The notes beneath the pieces are model-generated. The model had not been told where the DNA came from. It was given only the letters and a program-made list of their open reading frames with translations, and made no database searches. From an uncultured Pelagibacteraceae bacterium (lineage in GTDB: Bacteria > Pseudomonadota > Alphaproteobacteria > Pelagibacterales > Pelagibacteraceae), in contig CACOAB010000004.1 of NCBI GenBank assembly GCA_902625125.1, forward strand, positions 1 through 64,000: a stretch of DNA of 64,000 nt. Reading direction: 5' to 3'. The translations under genes and the position numbers were made by a program. How positions within the stretch are numbered: position 1 is the first letter of the stretch; every line of letters begins with the position of its first letter. This document shows, piece after piece, positions 7,426-15,722 of the stretch.

Positions 7426-8447
7426 ATTTTTAAACCCAACCTCTTTTCATAATTTTTTTTTGAAATACCTTTAAGGAAGTTTTTATTACTTAAATACCAA
7501 TGAATTGTGTCTTTTAAACCTTCCTCAAAATTTATTTTCGGTTTCCATTTTAATTGTTTGAAAATCTTTTTATTATTTAAAGAGTATCGGAAGTCGTGAC
7601 CAGGTCTATCTTTGACAAATTTTATTTTAGTTTTTGTACCAATATTTATTTTCATAGCCTTACAAATTTTGATTATCTTTTTTACTAAATCTATGTTCTT
7701 AAGATTTATCCCAGAACCAACATTGTAGCACTCACCATTTTTACCATTTAAATAAAGCCTGAATAAGGCTTCACAATGATCATTAACATGTATCCACTCC
7801 CTAGTATTTTTTCCTTTTGCATAAATAGGAAGTTCTTTATTATTAAATATATTTGAAATCATTTTTGGAATTAATTTTTCAGGAAATTGATAGGGGCCAT
7901 AATTATTGCAACAATTAGTTATTACTGCTTTTAAATTATAGGTTTTGATATAAGAATTTACCAAATGATTTGAACTTGCTTTAGATGCTGAATATGGGGA
8001 GCTCGGGTCGTATCTATGTTTTTCATCAGACTTAAATCCTTTTTTAATATCACCATAGACTTCGTCAGTAGAAACATGAATTAATTTTGGAGTAATTCCT
8101 TTTTTTTGCAAAAATCTAAGAGATTCTAACAAGCCAAACATTCCATTTATATTAGTATGAACAAAGTTACTTGGACCATCAATTGATCTATCCACGTGCG
8201 TTTCAGCTGCTAGATTAAAAATTACTTTTGGATTATATTTTTTAATTATTTTAGTAATCCTATTTTTATTTACAATATCAACTTTAATCAATCTATAATT
8301 TTTAGGGGTTCTGATAGTGCTCTTGTATGCGTTAGACGCGTAAGTTAATTTGTCTAAATTAATTACAAAATATTTTTTATTTATTAGATAATCTACTAAG
8401 TTACTTCCTATAAATCCGGATCCACCTGTAACGATGATTTTTTTCAT
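7422..8447 (-). CDS. rfbB: dTDP-glucose 4,6-dehydratase
   Basis: RmlB-type dehydratase (341 aa, full length) that makes dTDP-4-keto-6-deoxyglucose from dTDP-glucose. It shows IVTGGSGFIGSNLVDYL at the N-terminus (NAD motif), AAETHVDRSIDGP near residue 82, the active-site string VSTDEVYGD with the T, D, E triad near 125, and YSASKASSNHLV with YxxxK near 152. The end, NYEKRLGLK, is normal for the family. It heads a minus-strand operon running to rfbC. RfbA, which should supply dTDP-glucose, is represented locally only by a relic, so its substrate must come from an enzyme outside this window. Confidence 0.93.
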   Translation of the reverse strand: MKKIIVTGGSGFIGSNLVDYLINKKYFVINLDKLTYASNAYKSTIRTPKNYRLIKVDIVNKNRITKIIKKYNPKVIFNLAAETHVDRSIDGPSNFVHTNINGMFGLLESLRFLQKKGITPKLIHVSTDEVYGDIKKGFKSDEKHRYDPSSPYSASKASSNHLVNSYIKTYNLKAVITNCCNNYGPYQFPEKLIPKMISNIFNNKELPIYAKGKNTREWIHVNDHCEALFRLYLNGKNGECYNVGSGINLKNIDLVKKIIKICKAMKINIGTKTKIKFVKDRPGHDFRYSLNNKKIFKQLKWKPKINFEEGLKDTIHWYLSNKNFLKGISKKNYEKRLGLKI

Positions 8448-8525
8448 TTATATTAAGAAATATTAGCCTAATGTGTTAAATTATTAAAAGAATTATCATA
8501 TAAAATCAAATACTATTATGAAAAG

Positions 8526-9359
8526 ATGGAATCAAAAGAACTTACTATTGTAATTGTTACATTTAAAAGTGAGGACAAAATATTTGATTGTTTAAAATCA
8601 ATTTCTAATGAAATACAGGTAATTGTAGTTGAAAATTCAAATAATCATATTTTAAAAAACAAACTAGAAGAAAATTTTTCTAATGTAAAATGCATTCTTA
8701 CAGGAGAGAATAAGGGTTATGCTGTTGCTAATAATATTGGATTAAAACTCGTCAAAACTAAGTATGGCCTTGTGTTAAACCCTGATACAATAATGGGAAA
8801 AGAAGCAATAAAAAATTTTTTTATTTCTGCTAAAATGAATAAAGATTTTTGGTTAATTGGTCCAGCCAACGATCAGATGGTTAATTTAACTTTTGAAAAA
8901 GAAAATCTCAAAGAAGTAGAAAATCTAAAAGGTTTTGCGATCTTTTTTAACATAGAAATGTTTAAGAATAATTTTTTTGACGAAAATTTTTTTTTATATT
9001 TTGAAGAAATTGATCTATGCCAAAGAGTAAAAAAAAGTGAAGGTAAAATATTTTTGGATAAAAATATCATTATTAATCATGAAGGAGCAAGTTCCGTTAA
9101 TAAAACTAATGAGATAGAACTTGAAAAAAATAGAAACTGGCATTGGATGTGGTCAACTTTTTATTACCATAAAAAATATAAAGGCTTTTTCTTAGCTTTT
9201 ATAATTACGTTTCCAAAATTATTATCGGCCATGGTAAAAACTTTATTTTATTCTTTGATATTTAATAAAAAAAAAAAAGATATTTATCTATCAAGGTTAA
9301 GTGGTATTTTTAATTCTATCATTGGTAAAAAATCTTGGTACAGACCAGCATTAGATTGA
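8526..9359 (+). CDS. Family 2 glycosyltransferase (rhamnosyltransferase-like)
   Basis: An inverting GT-A fold glycosyltransferase of 277 aa. It begins ELTIVIVTFKSEDKIFDCL, has the substrate strings GENKGYAVANNIGL and VLNPDTIMG (DxD-like position near residue 87), and FFDENFFLYFEEIDLCQR, the segment typical of WbbL-like rhamnosyl/sugar transferases that build O-antigen or capsule. Two hydrophobic stretches near residues 218-245 (GFFLAFIITFPKLLSAM) suggest membrane contact. It is divergent from rfbB, and with the following epimerase forms the plus arm of the surface-sugar block. Donor and acceptor cannot be told from sequence. Confidence 0.8.
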   Translation: MESKELTIVIVTFKSEDKIFDCLKSISNEIQVIVVENSNNHILKNKLEENFSNVKCILTGENKGYAVANNIGLKLVKTKYGLVLNPDTIMGKEAIKNFFISAKMNKDFWLIGPANDQMVNLTFEKENLKEVENLKGFAIFFNIEMFKNNFFDENFFLYFEEIDLCQRVKKSEGKIFLDKNIIINHEGASSVNKTNEIELEKNRNWHWMWSTFYYHKKYKGFFLAFIITFPKLLSAMVKTLFYSLIFNKKKKDIYLSRLSGIFNSIIGKKSWYRPALD

Positions 9360-9384
9360 TTTATTGGTTATAAAAATATAAAAA

Positions 9385-10275
9385 ATGCAAATGCCAAAAA
9401 AAAATGAAATTATTGTCACTGGTGGAGCTGGATTCGTAGGCACTAATTTGATTAAACTTCTTTTAAAAAAGACAAAATATAGGATAATTAGTATCGATAA
9501 TTACTCTACAGGAAAAAAAAATAATCACATTAAAGATAAGAGAGTGAAATATATTATTGGTAACACTAAAGAAATTTTTAAATTGTTAAAAAGTCCAAAA
9601 AAAATTAAATCAATTTTTCACTTTGGTGAGTTTGCTAGAATTTATCAAAGCTTCATTAAAATGAACGAATGTTTAGACTCTAACTCAATAGGCTCTAATG
9701 CTGTATTTAATTTTTGCTTAAAAAATAATATTAAACTTATTTATTCAGCTACATCTGCCTCTTTAGGAAATAGTGGTAATGATAAAAATTTATCTCCCTA
9801 TGCTTTTACAAAATCAAAAAATCTTGAGTTGTTAGAAAATTTAAAAAAATGGTTTAATTTTAAATATGAAGTTATTTATTTTTACAATGTTTACGGTCCA
9901 AATCAAATATGTAAAGGTGAAATGTCTACTGTAATAGGAATTTTCGAAGATCATTATAAAAGAGGCAAAGCTTTACCAGTAGTAAAACCTGGCTCTCAAT
10001 CTAGAAGATTTACCCATATAGAGGATACGATTAAAATTTGTTTTTTAGCTTGGAAGAAAAATCTCTGTAGACACTATAGCATATCCAGTAAAAAATCTTA
10101 TTCGATTTTAGAAGTTGCTAAAATGTTTAAATCAAAAATTAAATTATTACCAAAAAGACCTGGGGAAAGATACGCTTCTGCTCTTATAAACAAAAACTTA
10201 TCAAATAAAATGTATAAGTATTTTGGAAAGATCGAATTGAAAAATTATATTAATTCTTTTATTAAAAAAAATTAA
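9385..10275 (+). CDS. NAD-dependent nucleotide-sugar epimerase (GalE-like)
   Basis: Extended short-chain dehydrogenase (296 aa) acting on a nucleotide sugar, probably at C4. Visible motifs are EIIVTGGAGFVGTNLIKLL near residue 10, DNYSTGKKNN near 41, IYSATSASLGN at the active-site serine, and SPYAFTKSKNLE, where Y and K form the YxxxK pair. FYNVYGPNQ follows near 175. It lacks enough detail to choose between GalE, a dTDP-sugar epimerase or a uronate epimerase. ATG at 9391 is an equally good start. It follows the GT2 by 25 bases and converges with apt (4-base overlap of the 3' ends). Confidence 0.78.
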   Translation: MQMPKKNEIIVTGGAGFVGTNLIKLLLKKTKYRIISIDNYSTGKKNNHIKDKRVKYIIGNTKEIFKLLKSPKKIKSIFHFGEFARIYQSFIKMNECLDSNSIGSNAVFNFCLKNNIKLIYSATSASLGNSGNDKNLSPYAFTKSKNLELLENLKKWFNFKYEVIYFYNVYGPNQICKGEMSTVIGIFEDHYKRGKALPVVKPGSQSRRFTHIEDTIKICFLAWKKNLCRHYSISSKKSYSILEVAKMFKSKIKLLPKRPGERYASALINKNLSNKMYKYFGKIELKNYINSFIKKN

Positions 10276-10799
10276 TGCCCGGGAAATTCAATTAGATTAT
10301 TAGTCTTGTAACCCTTTTTTTGTAATAAACTGTTTCCTGGCAGATCAAAAAGATTTATTACGAAAATAAAACCAGCAACTTTTCCACCAGAAATCTCAAT
10401 TAATTTAGCTGCAGCTTCAGCTGTTCCTCCTGTAGCTATTAAATCGTCAATCACAAGTATTTTTTCATTTTTTTCAATTGAGTCTTTATGGACTTCAATA
10501 GTGGCTTTTCCATACTCAAGCTCAAAATCTATAGAATGAACTTCTGCCGGTAGTTTATTTTTTTTTCTCAAAAGAATAAAGGGTTTCTCTAATTGATAGG
10601 AAACAGTTGAGGCAAAAACAAATCCCCTAGACTCAATAGCTGCAACTTTATCAAAATCTATTTTTTTTGCTAATTCAATTATTTTATCATTAGTAAATTT
10701 AAACGCTTTTGCATCCTTAATAAGAGTTGTTATATCACGAAATAAAATTCCCTTTTTAGGATAATCAGGTATTGAACGAATATGTTTTTTTAAATCCAT
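10272..10799 (-). CDS. apt: Adenine phosphoribosyltransferase
   Basis: Purine salvage enzyme that joins adenine to PRPP to give AMP (175 aa, normal). DLKKHIRSIPDYPKKGILFRD is the family N-terminus, AIESRGFVFA follows near residue 60, and the PRPP loop is VIDDLIATGGTAEAA near 125. The track begins at a TTG, but the ATG at 10799 fits the family start better. It is divergent from mtnP with about 40 bases between them. As MtnP releases adenine from methylthioadenosine, Apt is the natural adenine sink of the neighbouring operon. Confidence 0.93.
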   Translation of the reverse strand: MDLKKHIRSIPDYPKKGILFRDITTLIKDAKAFKFTNDKIIELAKKIDFDKVAAIESRGFVFASTVSYQLEKPFILLRKKNKLPAEVHSIDFELEYGKATIEVHKDSIEKNEKILVIDDLIATGGTAEAAAKLIEISGGKVAGFIFVINLFDLPGNSLLQKKGYKTNNLIEFPGH

Positions 10800-10839
10800 A
10801 ATTTGCTTCAAGTTCTAACAAAAAAGCATTAATAATTAA

Positions 10840-11724
10840 ATGATGAAAAAAAGAAAGCTTGGGATAATTGGTGGTAGCGGACTTTATAAAATGGAAGGTT
10901 TTGAAAAAACTAGATGGAAAAAAATTAACACTCCATGGGGCAAACCATCAGATGAAATTTTATTAGCCAATATAGGAAAAGAGGAAATTTGTTTTATACC
11001 AAGACACTCTAGAGGACATAAAATAAATCCAACAAAAATTAATTTCAGAGCAAATATCGATGCAATGAAACAACTGGGAGTTACAGATATCATCTCAGTA
11101 TCAGCTGTTGGATCATTAAAAGAAAATTTAGAACCTGGAAAATTTGTGATTGTTGATCAATTTATAGATCGTACATTTTCTAGAATAAAAACATTTTTTG
11201 ATGAGGAAATAGTAGCCCATGTTTCAATGGCAAAACCTACAAGTCCAGGGCTTTCAATCTGTTGTGAAGCTGCATTAAAAAAATTAAATATAAGCTATCA
11301 AACCGGGGGAACATATATTGTCATGGAGGGTCCTCAGTTTTCTACTTTAGCCGAGTCAAATTTGTACAGGTCTTGGGGGGCTGATGTAATTGGAATGACT
11401 AATATGCCTGAAGCCAAATTAGCAAGAGAAGCAGAAATTAGATACAGCACTATTGCAATGGTAACAGACTACGATTGTTGGCATTCTGATCATGATGAAG
11501 TTGATGTAAGCATGGTCATACAAACATTAATGAAAAATGCTGCCAATGCTCAAAATATGATCAAAGAGATTATAAAAACATTTAAAGACTATTCAGTAGA
11601 AAAAGATCCTGCAAATAACTGTTTAGACGTTGCCATAATTACTGATCCAAATTTAAGAACAAAAAAAACTATAAAAAAATTGAAAAATATTGCTGGGCGA
11701 GTCTTAAATAAAAAAAAATTCTAA
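10840..11724 (+). CDS. mtnP: S-methyl-5'-thioadenosine phosphorylase
   Basis: Phosphorolytic cleavage of methylthioadenosine (MTA) to adenine and methylthioribose-1-phosphate. The 294-aa protein shows KLGIIGGSGLYKMEGF (phosphate loop start), FIPRHSRGHKINPTKINFRAN, SAVGSLKENL and MEGPQFSTLAESNLY, with the base-recognition GMTNMPEAKLAREAEI typical of MTA phosphorylase rather than of purine nucleoside phosphorylase. It ends on a base shared with the tautomerase start (TAATG overlap). It heads a run of six same-strand, tightly packed genes (mtnP to the nitrilase-type gene), all linked to polyamine synthesis by-products. There are about 40 bases of shared promoter space with apt. Confidence 0.95.
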   Translation: MMKKRKLGIIGGSGLYKMEGFEKTRWKKINTPWGKPSDEILLANIGKEEICFIPRHSRGHKINPTKINFRANIDAMKQLGVTDIISVSAVGSLKENLEPGKFVIVDQFIDRTFSRIKTFFDEEIVAHVSMAKPTSPGLSICCEAALKKLNISYQTGGTYIVMEGPQFSTLAESNLYRSWGADVIGMTNMPEAKLAREAEIRYSTIAMVTDYDCWHSDHDEVDVSMVIQTLMKNAANAQNMIKEIIKTFKDYSVEKDPANNCLDVAIITDPNLRTKKTIKKLKNIAGRVLNKKKF

Positions 11725-12170
11725 TGCCAACATATACTGTAAAATATTCTAATATTAAACTCACACAAAAACAAAAAAATTCTATTGCAAATGATATAAC
11801 TAATATTCATAGTAAATATACAGGTGCAAATACCTTTTTTGCTCAAGTAATATTTCAAAAAAATGAAAAAAATTCTCACTTTATGGGTGGCAAATTAGTA
11901 AAAACTAAAGAGATTTTTTTAAATGGGCAGATCAGAGCTGGGCGAACATCTAAAATTAAAAAAAATTTAATTCTAGGCTTAAAAAAAATTTTGGTTAAAA
12001 ATACTAAATTACGGGGTGATTTTATTTGGGTATACTTAGAAGATTTATTATCAGATCAAATGATTGAGTATGGCGAAGTTTTACCTAAATCAGGAAATGA
12101 AAAAAAATGGTTTAATTCATTAACACCTAACTTAAGAAAAAGATTAAAAAAAATAGAAAAAAGAAAATGA
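11724..12170 (+). CDS. Tautomerase-superfamily protein inside the MTA salvage operon
   Basis: A 148-aa protein that begins MPTYTVKYSNIKLTQKQK. A proline directly after the initiator Met is the catalytic base of the tautomerase superfamily, and the length, with a C-terminal half containing RAGRTSKIKKNLILGL and IWVYLEDL, resembles the cis-CaaD/Tautomerase_3 type (fused double beta-alpha-beta) rather than the 60-aa 4-oxalocrotonate type. Its start overlaps the mtnP stop by one base, and its stop overlaps the mtnA start by four, so it is firmly part of the operon. I infer a role with a thio-sugar or aldehyde intermediate; no such function is known to me. The family call is from motif and length only. 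Confidence 0.65.
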   Translation: MPTYTVKYSNIKLTQKQKNSIANDITNIHSKYTGANTFFAQVIFQKNEKNSHFMGGKLVKTKEIFLNGQIRAGRTSKIKKNLILGLKKILVKNTKLRGDFIWVYLEDLLSDQMIEYGEVLPKSGNEKKWFNSLTPNLRKRLKKIEKRK

Positions 12171-13237
12171 AAATAGAGGGAAAGATTTATAAAACTATTT
12201 GGTTTGAAAATAATTTAGTTAAAATAATAGATCAAACAAAACTTCCACATCAATTTGTTATTAAAGATCTTAAAAAAGTTAAAGATGCTATTAATGCAAT
12301 TAAGACAATGGAAGTAAGAGGTGCGCCATTAATTGGAGCTACTGCCGCATATGGATTAGTACTATCTATAATTGAAAATAATGATTTATCATTTTTAAAA
12401 AAATCAAGCGAAGAATTAATTGCCTCCAGACCAACTGCAATTAATCTTAAATGGGCAGTCGATAGAATGATGAAAAAATTATCTGGCATTAATGAGAAAG
12501 ATATTTTGAAAATAGCTTTAAAAGAAGCAAAAGCTATAAAAGATGAGGATGAAGGATTTTGTAAAAATATTGGCTTAAATGGTCTTAAAATTATTGAGGA
12601 TATTTCAAACAAAAAAAAAGATACAGTTAATATACTAACTCATTGTAACGCTGGTTGGTTAGCAACTATTGACTGGGGTACAGCTACCTCACCAATTTAT
12701 CATGCACATCAAAAAGGCATCAAAGTTCATGTCTGGGTTGACGAAACTAGACCAAGAAATCAAGGAGCAAACTTAACTTCATATGAATTAAATGAAGAAG
12801 GAATATCGAACACTGTAATTACTGATAACGCTGGCGGAATTTTAATGCAAAGAGGACAAGTTGATATGTGCATTGTGGGCACTGATAGAACTTTATCCAA
12901 CGGAGATGTATGTAATAAAATTGGGACTTATTTAAAAGCTTTATCTGCAAAAGATAATAATGTTCCATTTTATGTTGCTTTACCAAGTTCAACTATAGAT
13001 TGGAACATTAAAGACCATAAACAAATTCCCATTGAAGAGAGAAATTCAGAGGAACTGTCTCATGTTGAAGGAGTAGATGAAAATAATGAAATTAAAAAAG
13101 TTAGAATTTACCCACAAAAAAGTAAATCACTTAACTTAGCCTTTGATGTAACTCCTGCTAAACTAGTTACTGGTTTGATAACAGAAAAGGGTGTTTGTGA
13201 GGCATCTGAACAAGGACTAAAAGGTTTATTTAAGTGA
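12167..13237 (+). CDS. mtnA: S-methyl-5-thioribose-1-phosphate isomerase
   Basis: Aldose-ketose isomerase that turns methylthioribose-1-phosphate into methylthioribulose-1-phosphate (356 aa, full length). The N-terminal half shows MEVRGAPLIGATAAYGL and RPTAINLKWAVDRM. The catalytic Cys lies in THCNAGWLAT near residue 160, and the catalytic Asp in CIVGTDRTLSNGDVCNKIG near residue 240. It is related to eIF2B alpha subunits, but both catalytic residues and neighbours point to MtnA. It overlaps the tautomerase upstream (ATGA) and the aldolase downstream (GTGA). Confidence 0.95.
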   Translation: MKIEGKIYKTIWFENNLVKIIDQTKLPHQFVIKDLKKVKDAINAIKTMEVRGAPLIGATAAYGLVLSIIENNDLSFLKKSSEELIASRPTAINLKWAVDRMMKKLSGINEKDILKIALKEAKAIKDEDEGFCKNIGLNGLKIIEDISNKKKDTVNILTHCNAGWLATIDWGTATSPIYHAHQKGIKVHVWVDETRPRNQGANLTSYELNEEGISNTVITDNAGGILMQRGQVDMCIVGTDRTLSNGDVCNKIGTYLKALSAKDNNVPFYVALPSSTIDWNIKDHKQIPIEERNSEELSHVEGVDENNEIKKVRIYPQKSKSLNLAFDVTPAKLVTGLITEKGVCEASEQGLKGLFK

Positions 13238-13878
13238 GTAAATTAAAAGCTGAAGTAATAAAATATTCCAAAAAGTTAAATATAACAAACTTATCTGCTT
13301 TAAGATCTGGAAATATTTCTGTGAGAGCGAAAGAAAAAGGAGTAAACGGTTTTTACATTACTCCGTCTGGAAGAGAATATGGATCACTGAAACTAAAAGA
13401 TATAATTTTTGTTTCTCTTAAAGGTGTTTATGATAAAAAAAAGGGTAAACCTTCCTCAGAATGGAGATTTCATCAAGATATTTATGTGAATAAAAAAGAG
13501 GCCAAAGCAATAGTTCATGCTCACTCAACATGTGCAACTGCTGTTTCAACTCATCAAAAAAATATTCCAGCATTTCACTATATGGTTGCAGTGGCAGGAG
13601 GAGAAGATATTAAATGTAGTAAATATGCAACTTTTGGTACCAAAAATCTTTCAAGAAATATTATTAAAGCTTTAAAAAACAGATCAGCATGTTTAATTGC
13701 TAATCACGGTCAAGTTGCGTTTGGAGAAAATTTAAAAAAAACTTTTGAGCTTGCTCAAGAGATCGAAAATATTTGCCATCAATATATAAATGCCCTAAGA
13801 ATTGGAATACCCAAGATTCTTTCAAAAAAAGAGATGAAAATAGTCATGGGTAAATTTAAAAATTATAAAAAAGGATAG
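13234..13878 (+). CDS. Class II aldolase, likely methylthioribulose-1-phosphate aldolase (DHAP shunt)
   Basis: Zinc-dependent class II aldolase/adducin-family protein (214 aa) with a GTG start overlapping the mtnA stop. The metal ligands are visible: the HxH pair in AIVHAHSTCATAVS near residue 91, and the third His in ANHGQVAFG near 150. The acidic residue sits in SSEWRFHQDIY. Relatives include fuculose-1-phosphate aldolase, MtnB dehydratase and the Ald2 aldolase. No mtnB-mtnC-mtnD partners are present, so the best reading is an Ald2-type aldolase that splits methylthioribulose-1-phosphate into DHAP and methylthioacetaldehyde. MtnB dehydratase remains possible, and this was not tested by phylogeny. 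Confidence 0.75.
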   Translation: MSKLKAEVIKYSKKLNITNLSALRSGNISVRAKEKGVNGFYITPSGREYGSLKLKDIIFVSLKGVYDKKKGKPSSEWRFHQDIYVNKKEAKAIVHAHSTCATAVSTHQKNIPAFHYMVAVAGGEDIKCSKYATFGTKNLSRNIIKALKNRSACLIANHGQVAFGENLKKTFELAQEIENICHQYINALRIGIPKILSKKEMKIVMGKFKNYKKG

Positions 13879-13884
13879 TTTTTA

Positions 13885-14925
13885 ATGATCAAAGTTGGTG
13901 AACACATTACCATTGATTTTCTTGGTGTAAAAAAAGATTATTCACCTGAATTTTATGAAAAAGTAATCTACAAAATTGCAAAAGCTGCAAAAGTTGAAAT
14001 ATTAAATGTAGCTTCACATAAGTTTGAGCCTCAAGGTTTTACTTTAGTTGCGCTACTTTCAGAAAGTCATTTTAGTTTTCATACTTTTCCAGAGAGAGGC
14101 GTAATTAGTTTCGATTTCTTTACTTGTGGTAAAGTAAATCCAAAAGTTGCATTAAAAATATTGAGAAAAGAAATTGATCATAAAAGAGTAATTACCAATG
14201 CTTTTGATCGAAGTAGCATTGGTCTGTATGACGACATTTACAGTACGCCAGGTCAAAAAAAATTTTATGTTGTTAAAGATGTTTTAGAAAAATTTACATC
14301 TAAAGTAGGACAATTCGTTGAAGTTATGGACATAGAGGAGTTCGGTCACGCCTTATTTATTGATCACGAAATTCAAGTTGCAGAAAAAGATGAAAAAATT
14401 TATAGCTCAAATTTCTTTAAATCTAGTTATGATTTAAGTAAAAAAAATAATAATGTTGCTATTATTGGAGGCGGAGACGGTGGAGTAGCTCGTGCGTGTT
14501 TGGAAAATAATTCAAATTATATAGATTGGTTCGAGCTTGATCCAGAAATAGTAGACGCATGTTATCGTCACTTACCAAAGGTTTGTTCTAAAGTAAAAAA
14601 AAGTAATAAAATAAAAACTTTTTGGGGGGATGCTTTTAAAAGTATAAAAGAAATTGAAGATTCAAAATATGATAAAATTTTTGTTGATTTAAATGATGAT
14701 CAATATTGCATTGATCTAGCCAAAAAAAACATGAAGAGCCTTCAAAGAATTCTTAAAAAGGGTGGGGTAATTACAGCACAAGTTGGAAGCTATGATAAAA
14801 AACCAAAACAAGTAGACAACTGGTGTAAAGTTTTATCAAAAAGCTTTGGAAACGTTAAGTTATCAGGTGCTTATATCCCAAGTTTTGACTGTAACTGGAA
14901 TTTTGCTTCATCTATAATGAAGTAA
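13885..14925 (+). CDS. Fused S-adenosylmethionine decarboxylase - spermidine synthase
   Basis: A 346-aa protein joining two polyamine enzymes. Residues 1 to about 115 are a bacterial SpeD: LLSESHFSFHTFPERG holds the Glu-Ser self-cleavage site that makes the pyruvoyl cofactor, and DFFTCG holds the Cys of the active site. Residues from about 130 on are SpeE: VAIIGGGDGGVARACL is the decarboxy-SAM motif, FELDPEIVDACYRHLP and KIFVDLNDD follow. Self-cleavage would split off the short beta chain and leave an alpha chain carrying SpeE. The aminopropyl transfer yields MTA, the substrate of the operon's first enzyme. The SpeE half has a shortened N-terminal part. Both activities look intact by motif. 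Confidence 0.9.
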   Translation: MIKVGEHITIDFLGVKKDYSPEFYEKVIYKIAKAAKVEILNVASHKFEPQGFTLVALLSESHFSFHTFPERGVISFDFFTCGKVNPKVALKILRKEIDHKRVITNAFDRSSIGLYDDIYSTPGQKKFYVVKDVLEKFTSKVGQFVEVMDIEEFGHALFIDHEIQVAEKDEKIYSSNFFKSSYDLSKKNNNVAIIGGGDGGVARACLENNSNYIDWFELDPEIVDACYRHLPKVCSKVKKSNKIKTFWGDAFKSIKEIEDSKYDKIFVDLNDDQYCIDLAKKNMKSLQRILKKGGVITAQVGSYDKKPKQVDNWCKVLSKSFGNVKLSGAYIPSFDCNWNFASSIMK

Positions 14926-15722
14926 TGTTTCGAATTTCTTGTATTCAATTAAAATCAAATAATAACATTTTACACAATTTAAAAAAAACAGAAAAATTTA
15001 TTTTTAAAGCAGTAAAACAAAAAGCAGATTTTATATTAACTCCAGAAATATCCTCTTTGTTTTCATTAAACAAAAAACAATTATTGAAAATTTGTAAATC
15101 TATGAAAGAAGATATCTATCTAAATGGAATAAGAAAGATAGCAAAAAAATATAAAAAATGGATTTTGGTTGGTTCATTAATTATTAAAGTTACAAAAAAT
15201 AAATTAGTAAATAGATCTGTGCTTGTAGATAAAACTGGAAAGATAAGAACTTTTTACGATAAAATTCATATGTACGATGTTGTTCTAAGCAAAAAAGAAA
15301 AGTACTTTGAGTCAAAAACTTTTAGCGCTGGAAAACAAATTAAATCTTTCAATTTACCTTGGGGGAAACTTGGCTTATCCATTTGCTATGATTTGAGATT
15401 TCCCAACATGTATAGAAAATTATCTAAAGCTGGATGTAAATATATCTCAATTCCTTCAGCTTTTACTGAAACTACCGGAAAGAAACATTGGCATTCTTTA
15501 CTTAAAGCAAGAGCAATAGAAAATTTCTGCTATATTTTTGCTCCCGCTCAAGGAGGAACACATTATAATGGCAGAAAAACTTTTGGTCATTCCATGATTA
15601 TTTCTCCAGATGGAAAAATATTAAAAGAACTAAAAAAATCAGAAGGTGTTATAACGGCCTCAATTGATCAAAAGCTACCAAAAAGATTAAGATCCATAAT
15701 TCCTAGCTTAAAATCTGATTAA
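14925..15722 (+). CDS. Nitrilase-superfamily amidase (Nit1/Nit2-like)
   Basis: Carbon-nitrogen hydrolase of 265 aa with the full catalytic triad: Glu in LTPEISSLF near residue 43, Lys in YDKIHMYDV near 111, and Cys in LGLSICYDLRFP near 150. The RKTFGHSMIISPDG segment and the end RLRSIIPSLKS are those of Nit-type omega-amidases and deaminated-glutathione amidases. N-carbamoylputrescine amidase (AguB) is a less likely alternative, though the polyamine context makes it worth a test. It overlaps the speDE stop by one base, so it is cotranslated. In other bacteria, Nit2-like MtnU proteins work at the end of MTA salvage, which could explain its position. Confidence 0.75.
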   Translation: MFRISCIQLKSNNNILHNLKKTEKFIFKAVKQKADFILTPEISSLFSLNKKQLLKICKSMKEDIYLNGIRKIAKKYKKWILVGSLIIKVTKNKLVNRSVLVDKTGKIRTFYDKIHMYDVVLSKKEKYFESKTFSAGKQIKSFNLPWGKLGLSICYDLRFPNMYRKLSKAGCKYISIPSAFTETTGKKHWHSLLKARAIENFCYIFAPAQGGTHYNGRKTFGHSMIISPDGKILKELKKSEGVITASIDQKLPKRLRSIIPSLKSD

